Counted from the first letter of the stretch, positions 8,034 through 19,061 are shown. The stretch: 64,000 bases of DNA from Nocardioides sp. T2.26MG-1 (GCF_950101795.1 NZ_CATNLZ010000001.1:255382-319381); one strand, 5' to 3'. Program-made: numbers and translations. Notes: a model not told the origin generated them from the sequence alone.

Positions 8034-9059
8034 CTACAGCTCGCAGCCGACCAGCACCGGCTCGTTGACCAGCCGGATCCCGAACTTCGCCTCGACGCCG
8101 TCGCGCACCTCGCGAGCCAGCGCGAGCAGGTCCTCCGTGGTGGCGCCCCCCCGGTTGGTCAGGGCCAGGGTGTGCTTGCCGGAGAGGGCCGTCGGCCCGG
8201 CGGCGTACCCCTTGCCGTACCCGGCGTGCTCGATCAGCCAGGCGGCGCTGGTCTTCACCGTCCCGTCGGGTTGGGGCCACGTCGGCGCGCCGTCGGGTAC
8301 GGCGGACGCGGGGACCACCGGGTTGGTGAAGAACGAGCCCGCGCTCCAGGTGTCGTGGTCGGCGGCGTCGAGCACCATGCCCTTGCCGCGCCGCAGCTCC
8401 AGCACCGCCGCGCGCACGTCGGCCAGCGGCGCCCGCCCACCGACCTCGACGCCCAGGGTGCGGGCGAGCTCGGCGTACGCCACCGGCTGGCCGAGGCTGC
8501 CCTGACGCAGCTGGAACGTCACCGTGAGCACGACGTGCCGGCTGGGATCGGCCTTGAACCGGGAGGTCCGGTAGGCGAACCCGCAGTCCGCGTTGGCGAA
8601 CGTGCGCACGCCGCGGAGCCTGCGGTCCCACACCCGGACCGAGGCGATGGTCTGGGCGACCTCCTGGCCGTAGGCCCCGACGTTCTGGATCGGCGTCGCG
8701 CCGACGGAGCCGGGGATGCCGGAGAGCGCCTCGATGCCGGACCAGTCCCGGGCGACGGCGAGCTCGACCAGGTCGTCCCAGGTCTCGCCGGCCGCGACGG
8801 TGACCATCGCCCCGCCGCAGGACGCGTCACCGGTGTCGTCGGTCTCGACGCCGCGGGTCGCGACCTCCACCACCGTGCCGGGGAAGCCCGCGTCGGCGAC
8901 CACGAGGTTGCTGCCGCCGCCGAGCACGAGCACCGGCTCACCGGCGGCGTCCGCGGCACTGATGGCGTCGACGAGCTCGGCCTCGGTCGTCGCGCGCACC
9001 CAGCGCGCGGCGGGGCCGCCGAGCCGGAGCGTGGTGTGCTCGGAGAGCGGCTCAGGCAC
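8034..9059 (-). CDS. murB: UDP-N-acetylenolpyruvoylglucosamine reductase
   Basis: 341 residues. MurB reduces the enolpyruvyl group with NADPH and FAD to make UDP-MurNAc for peptidoglycan. FAD-binding motifs LGGGSNLVVAD and GIEALSGIPGSVGATPIQN are clear, as are AYRTSRFK and the catalytic region SAGSFFTNPVV. The GTG at 9059 gives the usual MurB start (EPLSEHTTLRLGG) and overlaps the stop of the upstream dehydratase by 8 nt; an in-frame GTG at 9086 is possible. Confidence 0.94.
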   Translation of the reverse strand: MPEPLSEHTTLRLGGPAARWVRATTEAELVDAISAADAAGEPVLVLGGGSNLVVADAGFPGTVVEVATRGVETDDTGDASCGGAMVTVAAGETWDDLVELAVARDWSGIEALSGIPGSVGATPIQNVGAYGQEVAQTIASVRVWDRRLRGVRTFANADCGFAYRTSRFKADPSRHVVLTVTFQLRQGSLGQPVAYAELARTLGVEVGGRAPLADVRAAVLELRRGKGMVLDAADHDTWSAGSFFTNPVVPASAVPDGAPTWPQPDGTVKTSAAWLIEHAGYGKGYAAGPTALSGKHTLALTNRGGATTEDLLALAREVRDGVEAKFGIRLVNEPVLVGCEL

Positions 9060-9444
9060 GCGCGGCCGCCTCGCGGACGACGGCACGCGGCATGCCGAGC
9101 ACCTTCTGGCCGCCGCAGGTGACCGTGAGCGCCACGGCCGTCAGCCCGTCCTCGGCCTGCTTCGCCTCGCCCGCGACCTCGATGTCGACGCCGCCCTCGG
9201 CCGGCACGACGACCGGGTTGGTGAACTTGCACCCCAGGCTGACCACCTCGGCGCCCGGGAACCACTCCGAGACCGCCCGGGCGGCCAGCGCCATGGTGTA
9301 CATCCCGTGGGCGATGACGCCGGGAAGCCCGACCGACCGGGCCACCTCGTCGTCCTGGTGGATCGGGTTGGGGTCGCCGCTCGCCTCGGCGTAGCGGACC
9401 AGGTCGGCGCGGGTGATCGTGAACGTGCGGGTCGGCAGGCTCAT
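9052..9444 (-). CDS. MaoC-fold dehydratase (HadB-like)
   Basis: 130 residues with a single hot-dog fold and the hydratase motif seen as YAEASGDPNPIHQDDEVA (catalytic Asp/His), then PGVIAHGMYTMALAARA. It is translationally coupled to the upstream gene by an ATGA overlap. In mycobacteria the homologous pair HadAB dehydrates beta-hydroxyacyl-ACP in FAS-II at the same locus. Nocardioides is not known to make mycolic acids, so the substrate here is open, probably an acyl-CoA or acyl-ACP intermediate. Confidence 0.85.
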   Translation of the reverse strand: MSLPTRTFTITRADLVRYAEASGDPNPIHQDDEVARSVGLPGVIAHGMYTMALAARAVSEWFPGAEVVSLGCKFTNPVVVPAEGGVDIEVAGEAKQAEDGLTAVALTVTCGGQKVLGMPRAVVREAAARA

Positions 9445-9842
9445 GCCTCGCCCCCTCGGTGCACGAGCGTCGCGGCGGTCGAGCAGACCAGCGCCCCGGA
9501 CTCGTCGGTGATCTCGCTCGTGGTGCCGATGATGTCGTTGCCAGCGATCTGCCTCAGGGTGCTCACGGTCAGCGTCGCCGTCAGGACGTCCCCGGGGACG
9601 ACGGGCCGCTCGTAGGCGAACCGCTGCTCACCGTGGACGATCCGGTGCAGCTCGATCTCCTCCGCCTCCAAGAACGCGTTCATCGCGCCGAACGCGAGCA
9701 CGATCGGGTACGTCGCGGGCGCCGGCCCGCCGGCGTACTCGCCGCCCGTGGCGGTCACGAAGTCCCGCACGTCCTCCTCGGTGACGGCACGAGGCGGGGT
9801 CGGCGGGAAGACCCGCCCGACGAGCGACTGGTCGATCGGCAT
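9441..9842 (-). CDS. MaoC-fold dehydratase N-terminal type (HadA/FAS1-like)
   Basis: 133 residues, the catalytically poor hot-dog partner that forms a heterodimer with the HadB-like protein. Seen: DQSLVGRVFPPTPPRAVTE, ATYPIVLAFG and QRFAYERPVVPGDVLTATL. The ATG is 7 nt after a TAGGTT box (9855-9850) with no ribosome binding site, so a leaderless start is likely. A terminator at 9890-9914 separates it from rpmG. Confidence 0.85.
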   Translation of the reverse strand: MPIDQSLVGRVFPPTPPRAVTEEDVRDFVTATGGEYAGGPAPATYPIVLAFGAMNAFLEAEEIELHRIVHGEQRFAYERPVVPGDVLTATLTVSTLRQIAGNDIIGTTSEITDESGALVCSTAATLVHRGGEA

Positions 9843-9889
9843 GACGCCCAACCTAGTCCGACCGGCGCCGTGCCCCGAAATGGCAACAA

Positions 9890-9914
9890 CCCCGCCAGAG
9901 GAACTCTGACGGGG
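9890..9914 (-). terminator. Terminator after rpmG
   Basis: On the minus strand CCCCGTCAGAG, a 3-nt loop and CTCTGGCGGGG (one G-T pair), followed by TTGTTGCC. It lies 18 nt after the rpmG stop and just before the next gene's own -10 box. Confidence 0.75.
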
Positions 9915-9931
9915 CGTCGCTGGGACTGCGA

Positions 9932-10102
9932 TCAGCGGGTCTCGCGGTGCGCGGTGTGCTTGCGGCAGCGCGGGCAGAACTTCGCGAGCTCGAGCCGGTC
10001 GGGGTCGTTGCGGCGGTTCTTCTTGGTGATGTAGTTGCGCTCCTTGCAGTCCACGCACGCGAGCGTGATCTTGGGGCGAACGTCGGAGCTCTTGCTGGCC
10101 AC
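9932..10102 (-). CDS. rpmG: 50S ribosomal protein L33
   Basis: 56 residues with a GTG start ([20 protein letters not shown]) preceded by GAAGGA. Zinc-type L33 with two CxxC pairs (CVDC at 16-19 and CPRC at 43-46) and the conserved [10 protein letters not shown]. Order tRNA-Thr, tRNA-Met, rpmG, then the two dehydratases, as in mycobacteria. Confidence 0.96.
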   Translation of the reverse strand: MASKSSDVRPKITLACVDCKERNYITKKNRRNDPDRLELAKFCPRCRKHTAHRETR

Positions 10103-10178
10103 GGGAAGTCCTTCGAGGTCGATGCTGGGTGTCGCTGTGTGGATCTGGTCGAACGCGATCTGGTCGAGTCTGTCGCAG

Positions 10179-10252
10179 TAGCGGGGGCGGGACTCGAACC
10201 CGCGACACCACGATTATGAGCCGTGTGCTCTAACCACCTGAGCTACCCCGCC
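10179..10252 (-). tRNA. tRNA-Met (anticodon CAT)
   Basis: 74 nt. Acceptor GGCGGGG pairs with CCCCGCT (one G-U at the end), the discriminator is A, the anticodon loop reads CTCATAA and the T loop is GGTTCGAGTCC. The first base pair is G-U rather than the initiator-type C-A mismatch, so this is an elongator tRNA. CCA is not encoded. Confidence 0.95.
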
Positions 10253-10307
10253 ACGAGGGCACGGCTGCGTGCTCCAGACTAACCGCAGCACGCAAGATCT
10301 TGCCCAG

Positions 10308-10380
10308 AGCCCCTTTACGGAATCGAACCGTAGACCTTCTCCTTACCATGGAGACGCTCTGCCGACTGAGCTAAAGGGGC
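10308..10380 (-). tRNA. tRNA-Thr (anticodon GGT)
   Basis: 73 nt. Acceptor GCCCCTT/AAGGGGC, anticodon stem TCTCC/GGAGA around ATGGTAA and T arm GGTTCGATTCC. It lies 55 bp upstream of tRNA-Met on the same strand, probably one transcript with rpmG. Confidence 0.96.
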
Positions 10381-10410
10381 AACGACGGAGAACTCTACAC
10401 AGGGGTATGG

Positions 10411-11250
10411 GTGATCGAAAAATCGGCTCGACCGACCGGCTTCTACCGCCTCAGCAGCACCCCTCCGGACCCGGCGCACAGCACCCGCGAGACCTTCGAC
10501 TCGCTGCCCTCGACGGCCGGTCCGTGGTCCCCCGACGCCCAGCACGGAGGCCCTCCGGCGGCCCTGCTCGCGCGGGCGGTCGAGCGGCTCCCGGCGTCCG
10601 CGGACGGGAGGATCGGCCGGTTCACGATGGAGCTGCTCGGGCCGGTCCCGGTCGGCCCGGTGGCGGTCGCCGCGAGCATCGTGCGCGCGGGGCGGTCGGT
10701 GCAGCTGGCGACCGCCGACCTGTACGACGTGGCACGCGACCGGGTCGCGGCGACGGCCCGGGCCTGGCTGTTCCCGCGGACGCCCGGACCCGGAGGCGCC
10801 CCCGGCCCGCTGCCGCACGGGCCCGCCGACGGCGCCGACCGGCCGCGCCCGCCGGCCTGGCACGGCGGCTACCTCGACGCCATCGAGTGGCGGTGGATCA
10901 GCGGCGGTCTCGAGATGCCCGGCTCGGGCGTGGTCTGGATGCGCCCCCCGGCGCTCGTCGAGGGCGAGCCGGTCAGCCCGGTCCAGCGGCTGCTGGCGTG
11001 CGTCGACTCGGCGTCCGGCGCGAGCGCGGCGCTCGACGTCCGCTCGTGGGGCTTCCTCAACACCGAGCTGACCGTGCACGTGCTGCGCGAGCCGGTCGGG
11101 GAGTGGGTCTGCCTGGACGCGGAGACCACGGTCGGCGACGGCTCGGTGGGCGTCGCGACGTCAGCGGTGTACGACGCGCGCGGGCTGGTCGCCCGGTCGG
11201 CGCAGGCGCTGCTCGTCGTACCGCGGCAGGCGGCGCCCGTCAGTCCGTGA
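10411..11250 (+). CDS. Acyl-CoA thioesterase-like protein (double hot-dog)
   Basis: 279 residues. N-terminal hot-dog segment with AQHGGPPAALLARAVERL and RFTMELLGPVPVGPV, and a second repeat with FLNTELTVHVLREPVGEWVC followed by AVYDARGLVARSAQALLVV. This is the TesB-like thioesterase family architecture that hydrolyses acyl-CoA. The substrate cannot be read from sequence. Start GTG at 10411, just after tRNA-Thr on the opposite strand. Its 3' end overlaps the convergent amidase by 11 bp. Confidence 0.75.
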   Translation: MIEKSARPTGFYRLSSTPPDPAHSTRETFDSLPSTAGPWSPDAQHGGPPAALLARAVERLPASADGRIGRFTMELLGPVPVGPVAVAASIVRAGRSVQLATADLYDVARDRVAATARAWLFPRTPGPGGAPGPLPHGPADGADRPRPPAWHGGYLDAIEWRWISGGLEMPGSGVVWMRPPALVEGEPVSPVQRLLACVDSASGASAALDVRSWGFLNTELTVHVLREPVGEWVCLDAETTVGDGSVGVATSAVYDARGLVARSAQALLVVPRQAAPVSP

Positions 11251-12640
11251 TGCGGCGCCAGGGAGCGGCCTCCTCGAGCTCGTAGGCGAGCTCCAGGAGG
11301 GTGGCCTCGCGGCCCGCCCCGGCCGAGAACATCATGCCCAGCGGCATGCCGGTGGTGGTGGTCGCGAGCGGCAGCGACACGGCCGGGTCGCCGGTCGCGT
11401 TCTGCCACGGCGTGAACGCCACCCACTCCAGGATCCGGTCCATGACGGTGTCGTAGTCGTTGGTCGGGTCGAGGTGGCCGACCAGCGGCGTCTCATGCGC
11501 GAGCGTGGGCGTCAGCACGACGTCGTAGCGCTGGTGGAACTGCGCGGACACCCGCGAGAGCCGGCGGAGCCGGGCGATCGCGCCGGGGAGGCGGTGGATG
11601 CGGCGACGGCAGTGCCGGTCGAGCCCGAGGGTCAGGTTGTCGAGGCGGCCGCGGTCCCACGACGGCCCGGCGACCCGGCGACCGGTACGCACGATCGTCA
11701 TCGCGAGCATCGACCAGTACAGCAGGAAGTCCTCCGGCACGGTCGCCGGCGCGGGGTGCTCGACCTGCTCGACCTGGTGGCCGAGCTCCTCGAGGAGCCG
11801 CGCGGTCTTGAGGGTGAGCTCGACGACCTCGGGCGCCGCCGACCGGCCGATGCCGCCGGTGTGCACGGCGATCCGCAGGCGGGCCCGACCGGGACGGGTG
11901 ATGTCGCCGATCGGCGGCAGGGACAGCGCCCGGTAGACCGACTCTGCCTCCCTCAGGAAAGCCGCGGTGTCGCGCACCGAGCGGGTGAGCACGCCGTCGG
12001 AGACGATGCGCACCGGCATCTGCCGGGTGAGCCGGTCCTGGGCGAGCCGGTCGCGGGTGGGCTTGAGCCCGACCAGGCCGTTGACCGACGCGGGGATGCG
12101 GATCGAGCCGCCGCCGTCGTTGCCGTGGGCGATCGGTACGGCGCCGGCGGCCACCAGCGCCGCCGTACCGGCCGAGGAGGCGCCGGCGGTGCGCGCGGTG
12201 TCCCAGGGTGACCGGACCGGCCCGAGGCGCGGGTGCTCCGCGGCGGGGCTGAACCCGAACTCCGAGAGCTGGGTCTTGCCGAGCGGCACCAGGCCGGTGG
12301 CGAGGAACATCCGGGCGAGGTCGCCGTCGCGGGCGACCGGCCGGCCGCGAAACGCGTCGCAGCCCTGCTGGGTGGGCATCCGGGCGACGTCCACGTTGTC
12401 CTTGAGGAACGTCGGCACGCCGGCGAAGTAGCCGCCACGGGGGTCGCGGGCCTCCGCGCGGGCGCGGTCGAAGGCCACGTAGGCGAGCGCCCCGAGCTCC
12501 GGCTGCAGCCGCTCGGTGCGAGCGATGGCGGCATCGACCACCTCGGTGATCGCGACCGTGCCGTGCTGGATCGCCTCGACGAGCCCGACCGCGTCGAGGG
12601 AGCCGAGGGCGTCGTCGCCGAAGGCGTGTACTCGGGTCAC
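11240..12640 (-). CDS. Amidase signature family enzyme
   Basis: 466 residues. Ser-cisSer-Lys amidase that hydrolyses a C-N amide bond; the substrate is unknown. The catalytic lysine is in GVPTFLKDNVDV (about residue 80), the serines in RTAGASSAGTAALVAAGAVP, and the GNDGGGSIRIPAS signature follows. The GTG at 12640 lies 6 nt after TAGCGT (12652-12647), fitting a leaderless start; another in-frame GTG is at 12646. It is downstream of the ROK gene on the same strand with a 24-bp gap. Confidence 0.88.
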   Translation of the reverse strand: MTRVHAFGDDALGSLDAVGLVEAIQHGTVAITEVVDAAIARTERLQPELGALAYVAFDRARAEARDPRGGYFAGVPTFLKDNVDVARMPTQQGCDAFRGRPVARDGDLARMFLATGLVPLGKTQLSEFGFSPAAEHPRLGPVRSPWDTARTAGASSAGTAALVAAGAVPIAHGNDGGGSIRIPASVNGLVGLKPTRDRLAQDRLTRQMPVRIVSDGVLTRSVRDTAAFLREAESVYRALSLPPIGDITRPGRARLRIAVHTGGIGRSAAPEVVELTLKTARLLEELGHQVEQVEHPAPATVPEDFLLYWSMLAMTIVRTGRRVAGPSWDRGRLDNLTLGLDRHCRRRIHRLPGAIARLRRLSRVSAQFHQRYDVVLTPTLAHETPLVGHLDPTNDYDTVMDRILEWVAFTPWQNATGDPAVSLPLATTTTGMPLGMMFSAGAGREATLLELAYELEEAAPWRRITD

Positions 12641-12664
12641 GGGCACACGCTAGTGCCCAGCAGG

Positions 12665-13852
12665 TCAGCCCTGGGCGGCCAACCGGCTGTCGACCGCGAC
12701 CGGGCTGAGCACGTGGTCGAGGGCGAGCGCGGCGCAGCCGACGACGCCGGCGCGGGCGCCGTGGGTCGCGGGCAGGAACTTCAGGTCGCGGGTCGCGAGC
12801 GGCGCGGCCCGGCGGTAGACGCTCTCGCGCACGCCCGCGACGTAGAAGTCGAACGCCGCGCCCATGTCGCCGCCGATGACGACGGCGGCGGGGTTGAACA
12901 GGTTGATCGCCACCGCCAGCACCTGGCCGAGCTCGCGGCCGCTGTCGCGCAGCAGCCCGCGCGCCGCCGAGTCGCCCTGCAGGGCGAGCGCGACGAGCTC
13001 CCGCACGTGGCCGACCGGGTGCCCCGCCTCGGCCATCCGCGCGACCAGCGCCCAGCCGCCAGCGATCGTCTCGAGACAGCCGACGGCGCCGCAGCGGCAG
13101 GGCAGGTCGCCGGCCGCGTCGACCACGGTGTGGCCGATCTCCCCCGCGGCGCCGAGGTGGCCGCTGAGCACCCGCCCGCCGGCGATGATGCCCAGCCCCA
13201 GCCCGGTGGAGGCCTTGACCACCAGCACGTCGTCGAGCTCGCCGGCGCCACCGAGCAGCTCGGACCGGGCGAGCACGTCGGCGTCGTTGCCGACGAACAG
13301 GGGCGCGGGCGCGAGGTCGGCGAAGTACGGCGCGAGCGGGACGCCGTCCCACCCGGACATCACCGGCGAGCCGATGCTGAGACCCAGGGCCGGGTCGAGC
13401 GTGCCGGGCAGGCTCAGCCCGATGCCGAGCACGGGGGGCTCGACCCCGTCCAGCAGGACCCGGAAGCGGCCGACGATCTCGGCCATCAGCTCGTCGGGTC
13501 CGACGCCGACCTCGTGGTCGCGCGAGTCGGCGGCGAGCTCCTGGCCGTCCAGGTCGAGCACCGCGAGCTGGGTGCGGGAGCGGCCGATCGCGACGGCGAG
13601 GACCACGCCGGCGTCCTTGTTGAACACCAGTGCCCCCGGCGGGCGGCCGCCGGTGGAGGCGAGCTCCTCCCCGAGCAGCAGCAGCCCGGCGGAGGTCAGC
13701 GAGCTCACCCGCGCGGTGACCGCGGTCCGCGACAGCCCGGTCAGGGCGCGCAGCTGGGAGCGGGTGCTGGCCCGTCCGGTGCGGACGAGCTCGAGCAGCT
13801 CACCGGCCGTGGCCGGGGCGGCGGTCTCACGGTTCTCGACCAGCTGTGTCAC
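12665..13852 (-). CDS. ROK-family transcriptional regulator
   Basis: 395 residues. N-terminal winged helix (STRSQLRALTGLSRTAVTAR) plus a ROK sugar-kinase-like domain with GIGLSLPGTLDP, the GNDADVLARSE catalytic-like segment, GLGLGIIAGGRVLSG and the zinc motif CRCGAVGCLE. Such proteins repress sugar genes and respond to the sugar or its phosphate. It is divergent from zwf-edd-eda with an 87-bp gap, so it is the natural candidate regulator of that operon. The GTG at 13852 lies 7 nt after TATGCT; an ATG at 13864 is the alternative. Confidence 0.88.
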   Translation of the reverse strand: MTQLVENRETAAPATAGELLELVRTGRASTRSQLRALTGLSRTAVTARVSSLTSAGLLLLGEELASTGGRPPGALVFNKDAGVVLAVAIGRSRTQLAVLDLDGQELAADSRDHEVGVGPDELMAEIVGRFRVLLDGVEPPVLGIGLSLPGTLDPALGLSIGSPVMSGWDGVPLAPYFADLAPAPLFVGNDADVLARSELLGGAGELDDVLVVKASTGLGLGIIAGGRVLSGHLGAAGEIGHTVVDAAGDLPCRCGAVGCLETIAGGWALVARMAEAGHPVGHVRELVALALQGDSAARGLLRDSGRELGQVLAVAINLFNPAAVVIGGDMGAAFDFYVAGVRESVYRRAAPLATRDLKFLPATHGARAGVVGCAALALDHVLSPVAVDSRLAAQG

Positions 13853-13904
13853 GGGGATGAGCATAAACCGCTCTACTTAGAACCGGAAAAGACCTTAGAT
13901 AGGG

Positions 13905-13933
13905 TTGTATCGATCCAAACTTCTCCCTACCGT
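13905..13933 (+). promoter_or_regulatory. Promoter of zwf-edd-eda (leaderless)
   Basis: -35 TTGTAT (13905-13910), a 17-nt spacer and -10 TACCGT (13928-13933), then 6 nt to the ATG. The predicted transcription start coincides with the start codon. Two TCTAAG half-sites 18 bp apart on the opposite strand (around 13875-13900) lie between the divergent promoters and could be regulator contacts. Confidence 0.75.
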
Positions 13934-13939
13934 GGTGCC

Positions 13940-15444
13940 ATGGACCCGACTCCGGCACCGCACGCGCTCCCCGAGGTGTGCGACTTCACCGTCTTCGGCG
14001 GGACCGGAGACCTCGCCCTCCGCAAGCTGCTGCCCTCGCTCTACCACCGCGACCTCGAGGGCCAGCTGCCCGCCGACACCCGGATCCTCGGCGTCTCGGT
14101 GTCACCGCTCGACGACGACGGTTGGCGGGACGCGGTCCGCTCGGCGCTGACGACGCACGTGCCGCGCGGGGACCTGCACGAGGAGGTCGTCGCGCGCTTC
14201 ACGGCCCGGCTCCGCCACCTACCGCTGGACGCCCAGGACCCCGACGACTGGCACCGGCTGCATGCCCTGCTCAAGGACCGGCCCCGCGCCGAGGACGCCG
14301 TCCGCGTGTTCTACCTCGCGGTCGCGCCACGACTGTTCGGCTCGATCTGCCAACGCCTCGACGAGATCGGCGTGGTCGACGACCGCGCCCGGGTGGTGCT
14401 GGAGAAGCCGATCGGGCACGACCTGGCCTCGGCCCGCGAGGTCAACGAGTCCGTCGGCCGGGTCTTCGCGGAGTCGCAGATCTTCCGCATCGACCACTAC
14501 CTGGGCAAGGAGAGCGTCCAGAACCTCCTGGTGACACGCTTCGCCAACACCTTCCTCGAGCCGCTGTGGAACTCCCGGTGGGTCGACCACGTGCAGATCA
14601 CCGTCTCCGAGACCGTGGGGGTCGGCGGGCGCGGCGCCTACTACGACAACGCCGGCGCGCTGCGCGACATGGTGCAGAACCACCTGCTGCAGCTGCTCTG
14701 CCTGGTCGCGATGGAGCCCCCGACGTACGTCGGACGCGAGACCGTGCGCGACGAGAAGCTCAAGGTCCTGCAGGCGCTCAAGCCGATGCGGGAGGAGGAC
14801 GTCGACCGCGACACCGTGCGCGGGCGGTACGTCGCCGGGCTGGTCGACGGCGCCGCGGTGCCGTCGTACTCCGACGACCTCAAGGCCACCGGCGGCCAGG
14901 GCGGCTCGCTGACCGAGACGTTCGTGGCGCTCAAGACCGAGGTGCAGAACTGGCGCTGGGCCGGGGTGCCGTTCTACCTGCGCACCGGCAAGCGGATGGA
15001 CCGGCGGATCTCCGAGATCGTCGTGGTGTTCAAGGAGCCGCCGCACTCGATGTTCCCGGGGGCGGAGGGCATCACCACGCCCAACCGGCTCCACATCCAG
15101 GTCCAGCCCGACGAGGGCATGAAGCTGCACCTGACCGCCAAGGAGCCCGGCCCGGGCGGCTACCGGCTGCGGCCGGTCTCGCTGGACCTCAGCTACGCCA
15201 CCGCGTTCCAGGTGCGGCTGCCCGACGCCTACGAGCGGCTGCTGATGGACGTGATGAAGGGCAACCCCACCCTGTTCATGCGCCGCGACGAGGTCGAGGC
15301 CGCGTGGACCTGGACCGAGCCGATCCTCAACCGCTGGGCGGCCGCCGCCGAGCGGCCGAAGCGCTACCCCGCCGGCACTCCCGGACCGACCGCCGCCGCG
15401 ATGCTCCTCGAGCGGGACGGCCGAACCTGGCAGGAGCTCGACCA

Positions 15445-15448
<4 letters not shown>
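13940..15448 (+). CDS. zwf: Glucose-6-phosphate 1-dehydrogenase
   Basis: 502 residues. It oxidises glucose 6-phosphate to 6-phosphogluconolactone with NADP or NAD. NADP site [17 protein letters not shown], the substrate/active-site motif [20 protein letters not shown], then [15 protein letters not shown] and the C-terminal TGKRM region are intact. First gene of an Entner-Doudoroff operon; its stop overlaps the edd start (GTGA). No 6-phosphogluconolactonase, opcA or transaldolase gene follows, unlike the usual actinobacterial pentose-phosphate cluster. Confidence 0.97.
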
Positions 15449-17311
<1,863 letters not shown>

Positions 17312-17328
<17 letters not shown>

Positions 17329-17950
17329 GCCCCTGCTCGACTCCGTCCTCGACCTCGTCCCGGTGCTGCCGGTCGTGGTCATCGACTCCCTCGAGCACGC
17401 CGTACCGGTGGCCCGGGCGCTGGTCGCCGGCGGGCTGCCCGCGATCGAGCTGACGCTGCGCACGCCGGTCGCCCTCGACGCGATCAAGGCGATCGCCACC
17501 GAGGTCCCGGAGATCCTGGTCGGCGCCGGCACGATCGTGACGCCCGCCCAGGCCCGACAGGCGGCCGACGCGGGCGCATCGTTCCTGGTCTCCCCCGGTG
17601 CCACGCCCGCGCTGCTGGCCGCCATGCGGGACACCGGCCTGCCGTTCCTCCCCGGCACCGCCACCGCCTCGGAGGTGCTCGCCGCGCTCGAGGCCGGCTG
17701 CACCGAGCTGAAGTTCTTCCCCGCGGAGGCCTCCGGCGGGGCGGCGTTCCTCCAGTCCGTCGCCTCGCCGGTCCCGGCGGCCCGCTTCTGCCCCACCGGC
17801 GGGATCACCGCCGCCTCGGCGCCGGCGTACCTCGCGCTGCCGAACGTCGGGTGCGTCGGCGGCTCCTGGATCACCCCCGCCGCCGCGCTCGCCGCCGGCG
17901 ACTGGGCGCGGGTCACCGCGCTCGCTGCGGAGGCCGCGGCGCTGCGTTGA
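17312..17950 (+). CDS. eda: 2-dehydro-3-deoxyphosphogluconate aldolase
   Basis: 212 residues, class I aldolase that splits KDPG to pyruvate and glyceraldehyde 3-phosphate. Motifs: [14 protein letters not shown] (active-site Glu and Arg), [20 protein letters not shown], and the Schiff-base lysine in [13 protein letters not shown], then FCPTGGIT. Start is TTG at 17312 with AGGAGG 7 nt upstream, inside the last 17 nt of edd, indicating tight translational coupling. Confidence 0.95.
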
Positions 17951-17984
17951 TCACGGTGTCGCAGACGCCCGCTACGGTCGGCCC

Positions 17985-18629
17985 GTGGACGCACGGACCG
18001 AGGAGCTGCGGGCAGCCCACGACATCCTCGCGGAGGTCTACGCCGAGCGGCTGGTGGGTGCCTTGGACCGGATGCCGGTCGAGCGCGCGGTGCTGGGCCT
18101 GTTCGCCGAGCTCGTGCTCGCAGCCGGCACCGGCACCGAGATCGGGGACATCGGCTGCGGGACCGGCCGGATGGCGCCGTACCTCGCCGACCAGGGCTTC
18201 ACCCCCCACGGTGTCGATCTCTCCCCAGAGATGGTGCGGGTCGCCCGGCGGGACCAGCCCGGCCACGACTTCGCCGTGGCCGACCTCCGGTCGCTGCCGT
18301 TCGCCGATGCGTCGCTCGACGGCGCCATCGCCTGGTACTCGCTGATGTACCTCACCCCGGACGACCGCGCGCTCGCCTTCGGGGAGCTCGCCCGGGTGAT
18401 CAAGCCGGGCGGTCACGTCGCGACCGCCTTCAAGGCCGGCGACGACACCCGGCGCCGTGGCGGTGAGTCCCTCGGACTGGGAATCGGCTTCGACATCTAC
18501 TGGCTCTCGCCGGCCGAGGTCGAGCGGCGGTTCGCGGAGGCGGGCTTCGAGGTCGTGTTCTGGGCCGGACGTCCGGCGGACCCCGACGAGGTGCAGCCGC
18601 AGGGTTACGCCGTCGCCCGTCGTCTCTGA
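17985..18629 (+). CDS. Class I SAM-dependent methyltransferase
   Basis: 214 residues. SAM motif I is IGDIGCGTGRMAPYLADQG, followed by VDLSPEMVRVAR, the acidic FAVADLRSLPFADASLDGAI and the post-motif VIKPGGHVATAF. Small-molecule substrate unknown. A TACGGT box (17973-17978) stands 6 nt before the GTG start, so it is probably leaderless and separate from the operon upstream. Confidence 0.88.
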   Translation: MDARTEELRAAHDILAEVYAERLVGALDRMPVERAVLGLFAELVLAAGTGTEIGDIGCGTGRMAPYLADQGFTPHGVDLSPEMVRVARRDQPGHDFAVADLRSLPFADASLDGAIAWYSLMYLTPDDRALAFGELARVIKPGGHVATAFKAGDDTRRRGGESLGLGIGFDIYWLSPAEVERRFAEAGFEVVFWAGRPADPDEVQPQGYAVARRL

Positions 18630-18761
18630 CCCGGCGGAAACACACTCGCGGTCGTCGTCCGGGCGGTGGCCCCTCAGCGGCTTATGCGGTGGCCGGGATG
18701 AAGCAGGCTGACCCGAGGCACCGCACTGTGACGTCGCGGCCCGAGACCCGGGCGGCGGCGA

Positions 18762-18921
18762 CGACCCGAGCGCGCCCTACCCGCGTCGCTGCCGTCCACC
18801 GCAACCATGAGTGGCCCGCAGGCCGACGGCCACCAGGCCGTGGTCTCGACACCCTCACCCACCGATGATGACGGTGGTTTCGAGGCTCGTCGCTAGCGCT
18901 CCTCGCACCTCAACCACCGTG
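18762..18921 (+). repeat. Duplicated intergenic module, copy 1
   Basis: Part of a 432-bp gene-free stretch (18630-19061). It runs from CGACCCGAGC through ACCCGCGTCGCTGCC, CCGCAACC and GGCCCGCAGGCCGACG to a palindromic repeat (18873-18921) ending CTCAACCACCG. The same order of blocks recurs at 18939-19054, about 45 bp shorter. The first 130 bp of the gap show nothing recognisable. Confidence 0.65.
18873..18921 (+). repeat. Dispersed palindromic repeat, copy D
   Basis: GGTGGTTTCGAGGCTCGTCG, then GCACCTCAACCACCG. GGTGGTT and AACCACC arms pair across the element. Confidence 0.75.
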
Positions 18922-18938
18922 TGCCGGGAAGCGACCTC

Positions 18939-19054
18939 GACCCGAGCCCGCCGACCCGCCTTGCTGCCATCGCCCGCAACCGCCCACGGCCCGCAAGCCG
19001 ACGTACGTCGGCCGGTGGTTTCGAGGCTCGCTTCGCTCGCACCTCAACCACCGT
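18939..19054 (+). repeat. Duplicated intergenic module, copy 2
   Basis: Second copy of the module at 18762-18921: CGACCCGAGC, ACCCGCCTTGCTGCC, CCCGCAACC, GGCCCGCAAGCCGACG, then the palindromic repeat copy E. The copies differ at scattered positions, so the duplication is not recent. Confidence 0.65.
19014..19053 (+). repeat. Dispersed palindromic repeat, copy E
   Basis: GGTGGTTTCGAGGCTCGCTT, then CGCTCGCACCTCAACCACC. It ends 9 bp before the stop codon of tag. Confidence 0.75.
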
Positions 19055-19061
19055 GCTCAGG

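Noticed and set aside
11493..13352. 619-residue minus-strand frame joining the ROK and amidase genes
   Set aside because: It is an alternative frame through both genes with Arg/Pro-rich composition; the genes' own frames carry the motifs.
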